NCBI GenBank assembly: GCA_002189035.1
Contig: NEEC01000024.1
Coordinates: 124,001 to 188,000 of the forward strand
DNA: 64,000 bases
Direction: 5' to 3'
From: Utricularia gibba
Taxonomy: Eukaryota > Streptophyta > Magnoliopsida > Lamiales > Lentibulariaceae
Position 1 is the stretch's first letter. Each line of letters starts with the position of its first letter. Shown here in pieces: positions 20,806-32,465 of this stretch. Made by a program: the position numbers and the translations under genes. The notes beneath the pieces were generated by a model. That model worked only from the letters and a program-made list of their open reading frames with translations. It was not told the DNA's origin and searched no databases.

Positions 20806-23534
20806 TTCAAATTCAATTCCTATAGCAATCAGGATGAAGATTACGAAGGGTATGACTATAGCTTGAGTGGCTATCTTTCTGCAGTTCGCATTGTGCTCCT
20901 CTACAGATTCGTTCAGGAGGTAATTTCATTTGCACCATTTGCAAGAATTTTCTCCTTGGATTGTTACTTATTTATATTTCTCGTATGCCAAACTTATAAG
21001 CTTGATTTAACAGTCATGGTAACAAGACCATTTCAGATAGTTATAGATTTTATTTAATAATGATCATGTGATGAACATTTTATTGTGAAACGATTTATAC
21101 GGGAAAAAAAAATAGACTAGTGATTGTTTTAACTTCAATTTTTCTTTTTACTCTCATTTGCTTTTGAGTTGTGTGGTAAGTTACTTGGCAAAGTGTTCCT
21201 CAATCTTCTTCTACTTCACAGCAAAATTGATGTAGTTGGTACTCCCAAACTTCATTCACCAAATATGAATTTGCAGATAGTTGCATACTTTATGGAGCTA
21301 GCCACTCCACATACTGAAGAAGCAATTAAACTTGTTGACAAAGTAGGAGGAATAGAATGGCTTATTCAGAAAAACGAGGTTGATGGAGCATCGGCTATTA
21401 AACTTGACCTTTCCCTGGATACTCCAATAATAATAGTTCCCCAGAACTCGCATGGCAAAGAGTTAGTTTTTTGTAGCTCCCTCCATTTTTATGCTGAATC
21501 TTGCACTGTGATATGATAATATGATGTTTGTATGTGATAGCTGAGCTTCAATGAAATTATTAGTCAATTCCATCTTTTTCTTCTAAGAAGAGTTGAAATA
21601 GTTGCCTTTCTTGATTCTGCATGTTTGTTTCAAGTTTCTTGTGTTGGGGAATGCGTTTTTGGCATTATTGGATTGCTGTTCTCAAATTCTTATTTTTATC
21701 AATTGATTTTCATTTTTTTTTGTTTTTTATGATTGGTCATTTGTTTCATTGTGATGTTCTGCAATTGAATTCCCAAAATCTGCATTTAACAATCGATTCA
21801 ACTGCTTTGAACTTTCTTTTTACCACTTCTATATTTTTCTTAGGTACCGCCCTCAGTTTTATACATTCTTGGATGTTAATTTCATTGTTACAGCTTGGAA
21901 TATATTCCATCTTGTTTATCTTATAATTAAGATTTAGCAATCTTCATGAATAGACTATCACCTTTTATGGGGTTGGCTAATCTGTTGTTTAAATTCACTG
22001 AAATGTATTTTGATGCCTTTTTCTGTCTATGTATGCTACAAACTTTAAAAATTTGCTCAGGGTAAATTTGATGCCTTTTGACTTTTTTTGCATGGACACA
22101 CTTATTTGCTCATGTAGCCCCTTATGGATGTTTTCCCATCTTACATTTCTGCAGTTTCATGCAACTTGATCTTGGTCATCTACGAGTCAGAAATACATTT
22201 AGATGGCATGGAAATCCAGAGAAGGATGCTTCTGCTGTCCATCTTGATATTCTTGATGCCGAGGTTGTTACAGGCATTCATTTACTGAAATTTGTTAATG
22301 ACCTTATGCTGTTTCTTTTTTCCATTTCTTGGGATTAATGTGACTGTTGGAATAAATGGCTGTGCTGGCAAACCTATGATACGTGAAGGAAGAGAAGTTA
22401 AATTGCATGTTAGGCGCAGTTTGAGAGATGTCTTTCGCAAAGTCCCTACACTCTTCTTGGAAATTAAAGTAGTTTCTCAGTTTCTGTTCCTCAAATGCGT
22501 CTCTTTCCTGTCTTTCCTTTTGAGTAAATTAAAACTCCTGACTTCACCATCAATAGCTGAAGTTCATTCTCTTGTGGAGCAGGTGGCTTCAGTGCATGCA
22601 GTAATGTCTGATAGAGAGTATAATGTTATTCTTAGTTGTTTCTGTACAAACTTGTGTGAACCACCAAATATTCCTCCTAGTTTCAGAAATAGCCAGTCAT
22701 CCGCAAAAGACACTATTAAAATGCTGGCCGTTAAGATGAACATGAATGGCCAGATCCTTTTCTCTCGCACTGTTACAATAATGGCAGTTGAAGTTGACCA
22801 TGCGTTGCTAGAGCTATGTTATGGGGCAGATAAAGAATCACCACTGGCGTATGTTTTGGTGAGTGTTCTTGTTGAAATATTCTGCTTTTCAAATAAGGGA
22901 TGTCCTTTTTCAATTAGTTTATATTGTGCAGATTGAAGGCCTTTGGGTCTCATATCGAATGACATCATTATCAGAAGCTGAGTTATATGTCACTATTCCT
23001 AAATTCTCTATTTTAGACATTCGCCCCAATACAAAAACAGAGATGAGGTTGATGCTTGGGTCCTGTACAGATGCCCCAAGGCAGATTTCTCCTGGGCCTT
23101 CCTTGGACCGTTCTAGTTCAACGATGTTATTCATGGATGGAAGGTGGCGCACCTCATCACAATCATTTGTAATCCTGGTGCAACAGCCTCGTATTCTTTT
23201 TGTTCCGGAGTTTCTTCTTGCTGTGGGTGAATTTTTTGTGCCTGCCTTGGGTGCCATCAGTGGTAGGGAGGAAATGATGGATCCACATAATGATCCAATT
23301 TCTAAGAGCAGTATAGTTCTTTCAGTGCCCATATATAAACAGATTGAAGAAGTAGTGCATTTATCTCCAACTAAGCAGCTTGTTGCGGATGCTTTTGGGA
23401 TTGATGAATATTTATATGATGGTTGTGGTAAAACCATTCATCTCATTTGTGAGGAGTTTCAGTTTCCATTTTCCCATCCCATTATTATCATCAGGCGAGG
23501 GAAGAAGTTATGCTTCAAAAATGTAAAAATTGAG
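20806..23534 (+). pseudogene. VPS13: VPS13 middle exons (SLSGYLSAVRIVLLYRFVQE to FKNVKIE)
   Basis: Exons 20806-20919, 21277-21461 (YFMELATPHTEEAIKLVDKV), 22155-22263 (LDLGHLRVRNTFRWHG), about 22326-22468 (VRRSLRDVFRKVPTLFLEIK), 22583-22858 (HAVMSDREYNVILS) and 22932-23534 (IEGLWVSYRMTSLSEAELYV, QPRILFVPEFLLAVGEFFVP). They join in phase, and the 603-base exon is fully open. The acceptor before 22326 reads ...TTTCCATTTCTTGGG with no AG where one is expected, so that splice site appears lost. This is the best-preserved part of the gene. Confidence 0.8.
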
Positions 23535-23686
23535 GTACATAATTATTCATGTCTATCAGGACATAGTTCAACCTTCTTTTTTTTTTCCACCCATGTTGGC
23601 AGCATTTTCATAATTTTTTCCCATTATCTGATTATGTGTTTTGCCTCGGGAAGTCCTTTTTTTTTCTGACATCGGCTTATTCTTAG

Positions 23687-24866
23687 AATGGCTTGCTGCT
23701 GAAGAAATATACTTAATTGAGCAATGAAAGCTCATATTCAGTCTCTCCAGAAGATGGTGTTGAAATATCCTTTGAGGATGATCACGTCCTCAATAGAAAT
23801 CATGAAGATTTGGATCCTTCAGATGAAAATTCATCAGGCACTGGTCACTATGAATCAACTAGAATTCAAAGTCTTAAGTTTGAAGTGCTGGTAGATTTTT
23901 AACATTGTTGCGATTTCTCTCCTATAGAGTTGCCAACTCGTGATGTCATAATCATTCATATTTTTTTCCTTCGATTCAGGTTGTTTCCCCAGATTTCACC
24001 TTCTATGACAGTAGCAAATCATTCCTTGATGATTCTACCCATGGCGAAAAGATTCTTCGTGCAAAGGCTGACTTAAGCTTCATGTAAGTTGTACCTGCTA
24101 TGTTGACTGGTGAACACTATGCTCCCTATTGAAATGTTTCGTGACTTGGTACTGATAGAGACCTTTCATGTTACGTTGAATGTGTGCTGTGCTCCCAATT
24201 TGGTTCAGCCTCGGTATAAAATTATGATATAAGACCAATATTGCAGCTCGCTGATCTTTCAATTTATTTGCTGATTCAAAAATTATTTATCATCACGGTA
24301 GATTTTATTAAACTTTAGTTTTTATTATTTTGTATGTTATTAAATAGGTATGCATCAAAGGATGAGGATAAATGGATAAGGGGCTGTGTAAAGGATCTAA
24401 CCATGGAAGCTGGTTCTGGGCTTGTTGTTCTTGATCCAGTCGATATTTCTGGGGGATATACTTCTGTTAAAGATAAAACAAGCATATCACTTATGTCTTG
24501 CGATTTATATTTTCATCTTTCTCTAGGTGTTATCTCCCTTCTGCTTAATCTGCATAGTCAGGCATCCACAGCACTGCAGTTTGAATCTGCTAATGTCATG
24601 TCAGCGTGTACAAACTTTGATCAAATATGGGTGTCTCCTAAAGGTATCACCTTTCCATTTCAATTTGTTTCAACGATGCTACCCTTTCTAATATCCCTAC
24701 TCAACATCTCATTCTCCACAATGAGTAATATTGAGAATATCTTGACAAGTGATTCATATCAAGGTAGCTTGTTTTTCACAGATAATGGTCATCTCAGCAA
24801 TCTAACGTTTTGGAGGCCTAGGGCTCCTTCAAACTATGTTGTTTTGGGTGATTGTGTAACATCACG
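23687..24866 (+). pseudogene. VPS13: VPS13 exons to the first missing segment
   Basis: Exon 23687-23890 has TAA at 23714-23716 in the middle of LLLKKYT*LSNESSYSV, where family members carry Tyr. Then 23980-24082 (VVSPDFTFYDSSKSFLDD), 24348-24643 (YASKDEDKWIRGCVKDLTME, GSGLVVLDPVDISGGYTSVK) and 24782-24866 (LTFWRPRAPSNYVVLGDCVT). In the family the WRP..SNY..LGDC motif opens a region of repeated WxP modules. Here the following sequence jumps directly to the end of that region. Confidence 0.8.
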
Positions 24867-24985
24867 GTACAGTATACTGCTGCATTCCTTTTTGTCAGTA
24901 TTTTGGATGAAACATCAGAAAAATTTTAATGTGTCTGTTTTTTTTTATAACAATCATTTGCTAATTTCTGCATTCCAAACCATAG

Positions 24986-26635
24986 ACACAACAGGATGAA
25001 GCACCATCTCTAGAATTGTTGTGCTGTCCAAGAATGGATTTAGTCAACCAAGCTGATATCGTTGACACACCTATCTCAAGAGTACCTAATTCAAAAGCTG
25101 CTCAGACCTTGAGTATTTGGAAAGTTGGAAACCAAGTAAGCTCCATAAAAAAACTAGATTTCGATCAGCAGCATCATTGCTTTTGACACATGACCTCATG
25201 GATTTTATTAATTTATGTCACATTTACCACTAAACAGAAGATCCATTTTTCCCTTGATCCCAGTTTCCATTATTTCTGTAGGCCAGCACATTTCTTGCTC
25301 GATCAGATCTAAACAAATTAGCATTTTCTATAGGGTACTCACTGAAGCCAAAAAAAAAAGGACAATATAACAGCAGAGATGAAAATCAGATGCCTATCTT
25401 TGACTATATTGGACAGCTTGTGTGGCATGGTTGCTCTTCGCATATTAATATTGTCCTTAATCTAGATTTTTTCTTGAAATGCCAATATGTTGATCTTTTA
25501 TGTCTCGTATGCTCTTTTTAGATTACTCCACTTTTTGATGCCACAATTACAAACATCAAACTAGCAAGACATGGAAGACTTGAGGCAATGAATGCTGTGC
25601 TGATTTCCTCTTTTGCCTCATCAATTTTTAATATTCAGTCAGAAGCATGGGAGCCACTTATCGAGCCATTTGATGGGATTTTGAAGTAAGAATTATAGGC
25701 CCATTTTATCTTTCTCTTATTGAGTTTTCTACATTCGGATTTGAGTTATATTCACCACATTTTGGTGATTTCGTGCTATGCTATTCATAATCTTACTACT
25801 CTAAATGATTATTGTTTCATATCGTAGGATTGAAATGCACGATAACAGTTCAAGCCAATCAGCAAGAATTGATAAAAGGATGTGAATTGCTGTGACAAGT
25901 ATTCCTAATGTGAATCTTAGTGCTGCCAATTTTGATACTTTAGGTCTAACATTGGATTCCTGGAGAAAACAGAGGGAATTTGAAGAGAAAGCCATTATGC
26001 TGTATGAGGTTGCAAGAAAACTTACATCCTAGTGCTGATTATAGGTTATGCTTTTTGTACTGTGTTTTATTGTTTATATGCATTCAGGATTCTGCTGTTC
26101 CAAACATATCTGAACCAAAGTCATGCTATCGTGCTTTGGATGAAGATGATTTCCAGACCGTGATAGTGCAAAATGAACTTGGTTGTGATTTATATCTGAG
26201 GAAAAGTCAGCAGGACTTCAAAGACTTTAAATTACTACATCATGATAATAATGCAACTCTATGTATGCCACCCTCTAAGTATTCTAACAGGTTAAATGTT
26301 TCTGATGAATCAAGGGAACCTAGATGCTATATCAGTGTCCAAGTAGTAAAAGCAAAGGTTGGTCACTTAAAGCATTTAATTTATAGTTGTGAACTTTATT
26401 TGGATTCTATATTTTTTGACCTTTCAGGGTTTACCTCTTGTTGATGATGGAAATAGTCAAAACATTTTCTGTGCTTTGCGTTTGCTGGTTGAGAATGAAG
26501 ACACAAATTTTGCCAAAGCCTTTTCCTCAAAGTGCAAGAACAAAATGTGTCAAAATGTCAACTACCGAAGTGAATGGCTTGGATGAAGGCACGGCTGAAT
26601 GGAATGAATTGTTCATTTTTGAAGTTCCTCAAAAG
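24986..26635 (+). pseudogene. VPS13: VPS13 exons through the C2-like segment
   Basis: 24986-25135 (CCPRMDLVNQADIVDTPISR), 25282-25429 (ASTFLARSDLNKLAFSIGYS), 25522-25685 (TPLFDATITNIKLARHGRLE), 25828-26008, 26088-26357 (ALDEDDFQTVIVQNELGCDL) and 26428-26635 (LPLVDDGNSQNIFCALRLLV, then AEWNELFIFEVPQK). The last is C2-like. Defects: a run of ten A at 25350-25359 leaves NITAEMKIRCLSL in another frame; TGA at 25883-25885 stands where an Arg codon is likely; a base change of frame occurs near 26510. About 250 residues between the exons at 24866 and 24986 are absent compared with the family. Confidence 0.75.
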
Positions 26636-27029
26636 GTATAATTTTGAAAGCTTTTTGGCCTTCAGGCACACTAATCTATGATAAAACAAGCCATTTTAAG
26701 GGTGCTGAAAATTGGAATACAGTGGAATCCTGATTCATCTTACATTTGGATGGATTTACAGCCAATTTTTTTAAAAAATAGAAGAATAAAATTTTTATCT
26801 TAATTAAGTGGCTTTGATTTCCAGTTGCTATGATGGGTATACACAAATGCTCTTTCAATTTCAAAGTACATTTGTTGCTTCAAATTGTGCACATGGTTTT
26901 AGCTGTAGTAAAACTCAAATATGTAATAATTTATTTGTGTTATATATCATGAACTTGATTGCTTGTTATCTTTCCAATAGATCTTTCAGTATGTGCTTAT
27001 GTACAAAGAGAAATTTTTTATTGCTGCAG

Positions 27030-29253
27030 GCAAGTGCTAAACTGGAGGTGGAAATTACAAATCTTTCTGCTAAGGCTGGTAAAGGTATTGTGTGTAGTGC
27101 ATAGATTGTCAATATTCCAGATCTCGATTTTCACTAATACTCTTCCACTCTTTTTCCCATGGCTTCACTCTTTGATGTGGGCACTTATCATAAATTCCGC
27201 ATTTCCTTTTCATTTTCATCTGACCAATGATGGGTAGTTTGATGTTTACTGTTTTTTTTTCATGGTATTCTAATCCACGTAAATAATTTATTTTGTTTCT
27301 TATCCCATAATTTTCGAACTGGATTATTCAAGTGTTGGTACCAGTTCGAAAGTTTAACTAAAACTGCATTTTGTTTTGTGCTTTTTTTGTTTGGTCTTTC
27401 TATTTGTACTAACACTGTATTGCTGGTGAATATTAGGTGAGGTCGTGGGGTCTTGTTCTTTCTCTGTGGTGAATAGCACTAGCATGCTAAGAAAGGTTAC
27501 TTCTGTGAAATCACTTCATGAAGCATCCGATAGTGAAGGCCTTATATCTTATCCACTAAAAAGAAAGGTACTTAGAGAAATTCATTGTTATTTCTCTTAG
27601 CTGAGTACGGTATAATTTTATTTTTATTTTTATTTTTTGGTTTGACTCTTTCAAGGGCCAAGAGCTTGATGAAGTACATTCACAGTGTTGCCTTTTTGTC
27701 TCAACTTGTTATGTGGGGAAGAACGTGACAACGGCCTGCCCTAGTGAGACTGATGGAAGTCATTTAGGTGGAGAGATGGGTTTCTGGATTGCACTAAGGC
27801 CCGAAGGTCCATGGGATGGTTTCCGCTCATTGCTTCCCCTATCAGTTAATGCTCAAAAATTACAAGAGGATTTTGTGGAAATGGAGGTTTCTATGAAAAA
27901 CGGCATCAAGCATGCAGTTTTCAGGACGCTTGCCATGGTTTCAAATGATTCGGATGTCAAATTGAACATATCGACATGCAACATCTCCATGGTCACGAGT
28001 CATGATAGTTCAGCCAGGACATGCCATAAGAACATTGATGTTGAAGAGATTTTTGAAAACCAAAAATATCATCCAGTATCAGGCTGGGGAAGCAATGAAT
28101 GTGATGTAGGTCATTGGAGCAATAGAGATTTCAGTTATTCTTTTGAAGTGAGCATCTCCTAGACTTTCATCTATTTTACTTTTTTCTTACAGTAACATTT
28201 GCTTGTATTGATTCCTTGAAGGAATTTTTTGAGCCTCCTCTTCCCATGGGATGGGTGTGGGTTGAATCATCATCATGGGCTATGAAAAATCTCAGTTTGT
28301 TGATGCTGATGGATGGGCTTATGCGGTTGATTTTCAAAGTTTAAAGTGGCCACCAAATTCTCTGAGATCAGGAGTAAAGTCAGCACATGATATGGTGCGG
28401 CGAAGGCGGTGGATCCGTACAAGGCAAGCAGTTGATGAAGGTTCCACCATAAGAAAGAACATTGACACGATGTTATGCCCTGGATGCACATATTCTCTTC
28501 CCTTGAGTAGTATGTCCAGAAATTCTGTTAAGTGTCTTCAGTTCCGTCCACTCATTGATAATTCTCAAACGTCATATTCTTGGGGGCCAACCGATTTCTG
28601 TAAATAACAGTTCTTTATCTACTGCTGAAGGCTTGCCTTCTCATCAGAGTTCCTCAAGACATGGAATTAATGCATCAATTAATCCTTTAAGATTGGATCA
28701 GCTTGAGAAGAGGGGCATCCTTTGGTGTTGCGCTGGATCAAATGGAAAATTGTTTTGGCTCTCTATTGGCACTGATGCATCCATGCTTTAGACTGATCTT
28801 AGTCTTCCTGTATTTGATTGGAAGATATCGGCAAGTTCTCCTCTGAGGTTGGAGAATAGACTTCCTTGTTCTTTAGAATTCAAAATCAGGGAAAGGTTAA
28901 GAGAAGGTAAAAGCATAGAAAGGGGGCAGGATTTGGTTTCAGCACGAGGGATGATTCACATTTATTCTGCTGATATACGCAATCCGATATTTCTAATGAT
29001 TTCTGTTCAAGGTGGTTGGGTTATGGAAAAGGTTATCTCTTTTTGTTCATTTATTTGTCATCTTAATCATGTTTATACGTTGGCTTATCCCTAATTTTTT
29101 ACTAATGAAATTGTTTTGCTGATAAAAACAAAAAAAAACCATTGAACGGTGTCATTTTTCTTTTTTGGTATGTCAGGATCCTGTTCTTATTTTGGATATT
29201 GCATCTGGCAACCATGTTTCTTCATTCTGGATGTTTCAAGAGTGAACAAAAAG
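27030..29253 (+). pseudogene. VPS13: VPS13 exons between C2-like segment and SHR-BD
   Basis: 27030-27084 (LEVEITNLSAKAGKG), 27437-27567, 27656-28147 (WIALRPEGPWDGFRSLLPLS), 28222-29031 (SQFVDADGWAYAVDFQSLKW, RRRRWIRTRQ, LDQLEKRGILWCCAGSNGKL, IHIYSADIRNPIFLMISVQG) and 29177-29253 (DPVLILDIASGNHVSSFWMF). Frame breaks occur near 28270 and 28590. TAG at 28789-28791 and TGA at 29243-29245 follow. The order matches the family without gaps, so decay here is by point changes only. Confidence 0.75.
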
Positions 29254-29579
29254 GTTTAGAAAGTTCTCTTGAATATGACTACACTCTATTGTTGATTAAC
29301 CATAGCCTCATGTAATTTGTCATGCTGTTCATGTAATTATGTGCGATACCTCGTGATATATGAAACATTTCATGTTCATTTAGTTTGATGCCTACATTTT
29401 CATGATTAATATTGCATTATTCACTGCTAGGGAATATTAAACATCACACTGCCTTCAAGGCTTGTTAAAACTCGCCATCAGTTTTGGTTTTTTTGTTAGT
29501 GTGGATGATTCAGCTTTGGGCGCAGTTGATCCAATTTGGACCTTTTTCTTCTTTGTCGCTTGCATGCAGGAGGTTGCGG

Positions 29580-31410
29580 GTGAGCATTGAGCGTGACATG
29601 GGAGGATCAGAAGCAGCCCCTAAAACAATTAGGTTTTTTGTCCCGTACTGGATTGTTAATGATACTTTTCTATCCCTGGCATACAGAGTAGTGGAAATTG
29701 AACTACTCGAGAGAGTGGATGGTGATTCTCCTCTAAACCCCAAAGCAGTGAAGTCCGGAAGGTTAAAGCATTCCTCAACTTCCTTAGTGAGGAGACAGAG
29801 TAGTGTAAGGAAAAATATTCAAGTGCTGGAAGAAATTGAAGATACTAGTCCAACACCTTGCATGGTTTCTCCTCAAGACTACATCGGTCGTGGTGGTGTT
29901 ATGTTATTCTCTCCACGAAATGACACATATTTGTCTCCACGGGTTGGAATTTTTGTTGCCCTTCGAAACTCTGTGAATTTTGGTCTTGGTGTATCACTTC
30001 GAAACTCTACACATGAATCAGATTTCCTTTGAATAGGTTCAGCTTATATTTAGGTCTCTGAATCTATGAATTTAATGTCACTCTCAGCAAAGAGTTGAAC
30101 TAAAGGCATACTGTCGTGATGGAAGTTACTACAAACTCTCAGCTGTACTCCTCATGACTTCAGACAGGACTAAGGTGTATTTCTTTTACTTGTGTATTGC
30201 TTTGCTCGGGAATAAATTCCAGTATATTTTCGCATATAAATCAGTTTCATATTCAAGAGAACTTTCCATTTTATATTCAGGTTATACATGTTCAGCCACA
30301 CTCGGTGTTAATTAACAGAGTTGGCTTTGGGATATTCATAAAACAATGTGGTACGCAGTCCTTAAATTGGCTTTATCCTACTGGCCCTTGTATCTTGGAT
30401 GGCAATCTGGAAAAGCTGAACTGCTCAAGGTTTTGTGATCATTATTATTTATCATACATGCTCAATTACACGAAATTAAAACACCTGACTCATATGCTGT
30501 GTTGTAGTTGAGGGTGGATGGTTACTTGTGGAGCACGCCTTTTACAATTGATTCTGAAGGTACAATGTCTACATTCATGAGATCTGAGGTCGGAAATCAA
30601 GGAATGAGTCTCATTATTGAGGTAAGAGGTGGTACAAAGGCCTCGAGATATGAAGTCATATTCCGCCCATGTGCTTTCTCAAGCCTTTCCAGGCAACATG
30701 CTAACTAATATTTTTTTTTTTTTAGGATGTGTAGCTATCTCAGAAGCTTTCTTTGCAAGAAGTGTGTATAGTTATTAACAATAACAGACATGTTAGTAAT
30801 ATGCAACTGTGGTATAGATTCCATGAACTTTAATTTGTCATCGTGGTAGTCAACCATTTGAAAACTTGGCAGGATTGAAAATCGTTCATTTTTTCTGCCA
30901 TTGCAATTTTCGGCAAGCTGGCAGTTCCAAGGTGTCATGGAGACCTCTACTTCCAAATTCTGCTGCTTCCTTTTCATTTGAAGATCTTGGTGGAGAACGA
31001 AAGTTGGAGTTGCTGCTAGAAGAAAATGATTCTATGACATCACAGAAATATGGCATTGATGAGGTGAAAGACCATTTGCCCCTCCTAGTCTCCAGTGGAC
31101 TCAAGCGTGGTCTCATAGTTACTATTATTCGGGATGAGAAAGTAAATGTTGTTAAAATTAGTGACTGGATGCCAGAAAATGAATCACCCACCCTGTTATC
31201 CCGAAGCCTTTCATCTATACAACAAATGTCTGATAATAAGCCTCAGCTTCAAGACCCATCAGTTGCCCCAGATGCTGAATTTCATCTCACCCTTGAAGTT
31301 GCAGAGCTTGGGTTATCCATTGTCGATCACACGCCACAGGAGATATTATATCTGTCCTTGCAGAACTTTTTGCTGTCATATTCAACTGGAGTGGGCTCAG
31401 GAATCAATCG
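29580..31410 (+). pseudogene. VPS13: VPS13 SHR-BD (DUF1162) region
   Basis: 29580 to about 30030 (RLRVSIERDMGGSEAAPKTI, FVPYWIVNDTFLSLAYRVVE, SPRVGIFVAL), 30088-30174, 30281-30429 (HPHSV-type INRVGFGIFIKQCGTQSLNW), 30508 to about 30694 (LRVDGYLWSTPFTID, RYEVIFRPCAFSSL) and 30873-31410 (LLPNSAASFSFEDLGGERKL, NVVKISDWMPENE, ELGLSIVDHTPQEILYLSLQ). SHR-BD is the conserved C-terminal region first linked to SHORT-ROOT binding in plants. A frameshift near 30905 separates IENRSFFLPLQF from the rest. The donor after SSLSR reads GC, not GT. Confidence 0.8.
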
Positions 31411-31615
31411 GTAAATTTTCTTAACATAGAACTCATTCACTGATTTAAGCTCTTTTGCTAATTGGATTGTTTTTCATCACATCTCCTAAGCTCTAAACCA
31501 GGGAAAAGATCTGTTCTCTTTAGGTTATTGAATCCACTATTCATCATTTGAAGGTTCTTTTTTTTTCTAATTTTAAAAGATTTTGTGGTATATAATTCTG
31601 GATCTTCTTTTGTAG

Positions 31616-32325
31616 ACTGAACATTAGAATGGGAGGAATTCAGGTTGACAATCAGTTGCCTCTAACTCCAATGCCTGTCCTCGTTCGACCTCAGAGAATT
31701 GGGGAGGACACTGATTCTATTTTGAAGCTCTCCATCACACAGCAGTCTACTGGATCTTCGGATTTATGCATATATCGTTACATGTGTACTGTGATGCAGT
31801 TCATAATGCAGACAGCCGAATCAAGCTCTTTTTTTGGTCAAGTTGATCTGTTTAAGGTACGTGGTAAGTTTGCCTCGACGGATGCCCTTACGAGGACCAT
31901 TTCATGCTTCCTAAAGGGCGAATCATTATAATCACCAATCAAAGGGTTATACTGTTGCAAGTAAGTGAATGAGATCAAATTTATCCTGTTGTCAAGGAAT
32001 ATCTAACCTAGCAATCTGCATGAATTGTTACATGACGCAACTCTCTTACCTGTTTCAGCAACCATCGAACCTTCTAGCACAGAAAAAGTTCAATCCTGCC
32101 TGGGATCCATGTTTAGTACTTGGGGAGATGATGTGGGACGACCTGGCGACGATGGAACTTGTCCATGCGCCACCTTCTCAGGTTCTCCTCTACTTCCACA
32201 TTAAAACCGTGGATGCAAAGGATCAAACCCGCACCATAAATTGTTCCCGAGATACTAGTCAAGCATTTGATGTGTATAATGCAATTGAGCTAGCAAGATC
32301 AACATATACATCCCGACTGCCCACG
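31616..32325 (+). pseudogene. VPS13: VPS13 C-terminal exons, joined over a lost segment
   Basis: 31616-31960 starts MGGIQVDNQLPLTPMPVLVR and IGEDTDSILKLSITQQS. Near 31785 it passes directly to AESSSFFGQVDLFKVRGKFA, which in the family lies some 250-300 residues further on. The conserved VPS13 C-terminal membrane-binding helices are therefore missing. One extra base near 31886 shifts the frame before HFMLPKGRIIIITNQRVILL. The exon 32059 to about 32325 gives QPSNLLAQKKFNPAWDPC and WDDLATMELVHAPPSQVLLY, then AFDVYNAIELARSTY, close to the normal protein end. Sequence 32326-32465 has no recognised content. Confidence 0.75.
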
Positions 32326-32465
32326 GTATGGTTCTCATTCGTTTTAGGAACAAAGAACTTGGTTCATCTTTCTGCTTTTCACGTTAGAAGAATGAAGAAC
32401 ATTTTTACCTATGAAGCTGTTCCAACTAATATGATTTTTAACATTCTTGATAAAGGGGCGCCCTC

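Larger units (their letters stand above)
17295..32325 (+). pseudogene. VPS13: VPS13-type lipid-transfer protein gene, 5'-truncated and decayed
   Basis: About 39 blocks with GT..AG borders encode, in order, the middle and C-terminal parts of a plant VPS13 protein of the PH-domain-containing type (Arabidopsis VPS13M class). These proteins move bulk lipids between organelles at contact sites. Recognised parts: chorein-like groove segments (17295-18106, 19290-24866), a PH domain (18512-19210), a C2-like segment (26428-26635), the SHR-BD region (29580-31410) and the C-terminal PH-like end (31796-32308). The N-terminal half is cut off at 17294. Stops at 18270, 23714, 25883, 28789 and 29243, frameshifts near 18242, 18886, 19175, 25350, 26510, 28270, 28590, 30905 and 31886, and missing segments near 24870 and 31785 show that it cannot make a full protein. 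Confidence 0.85.
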
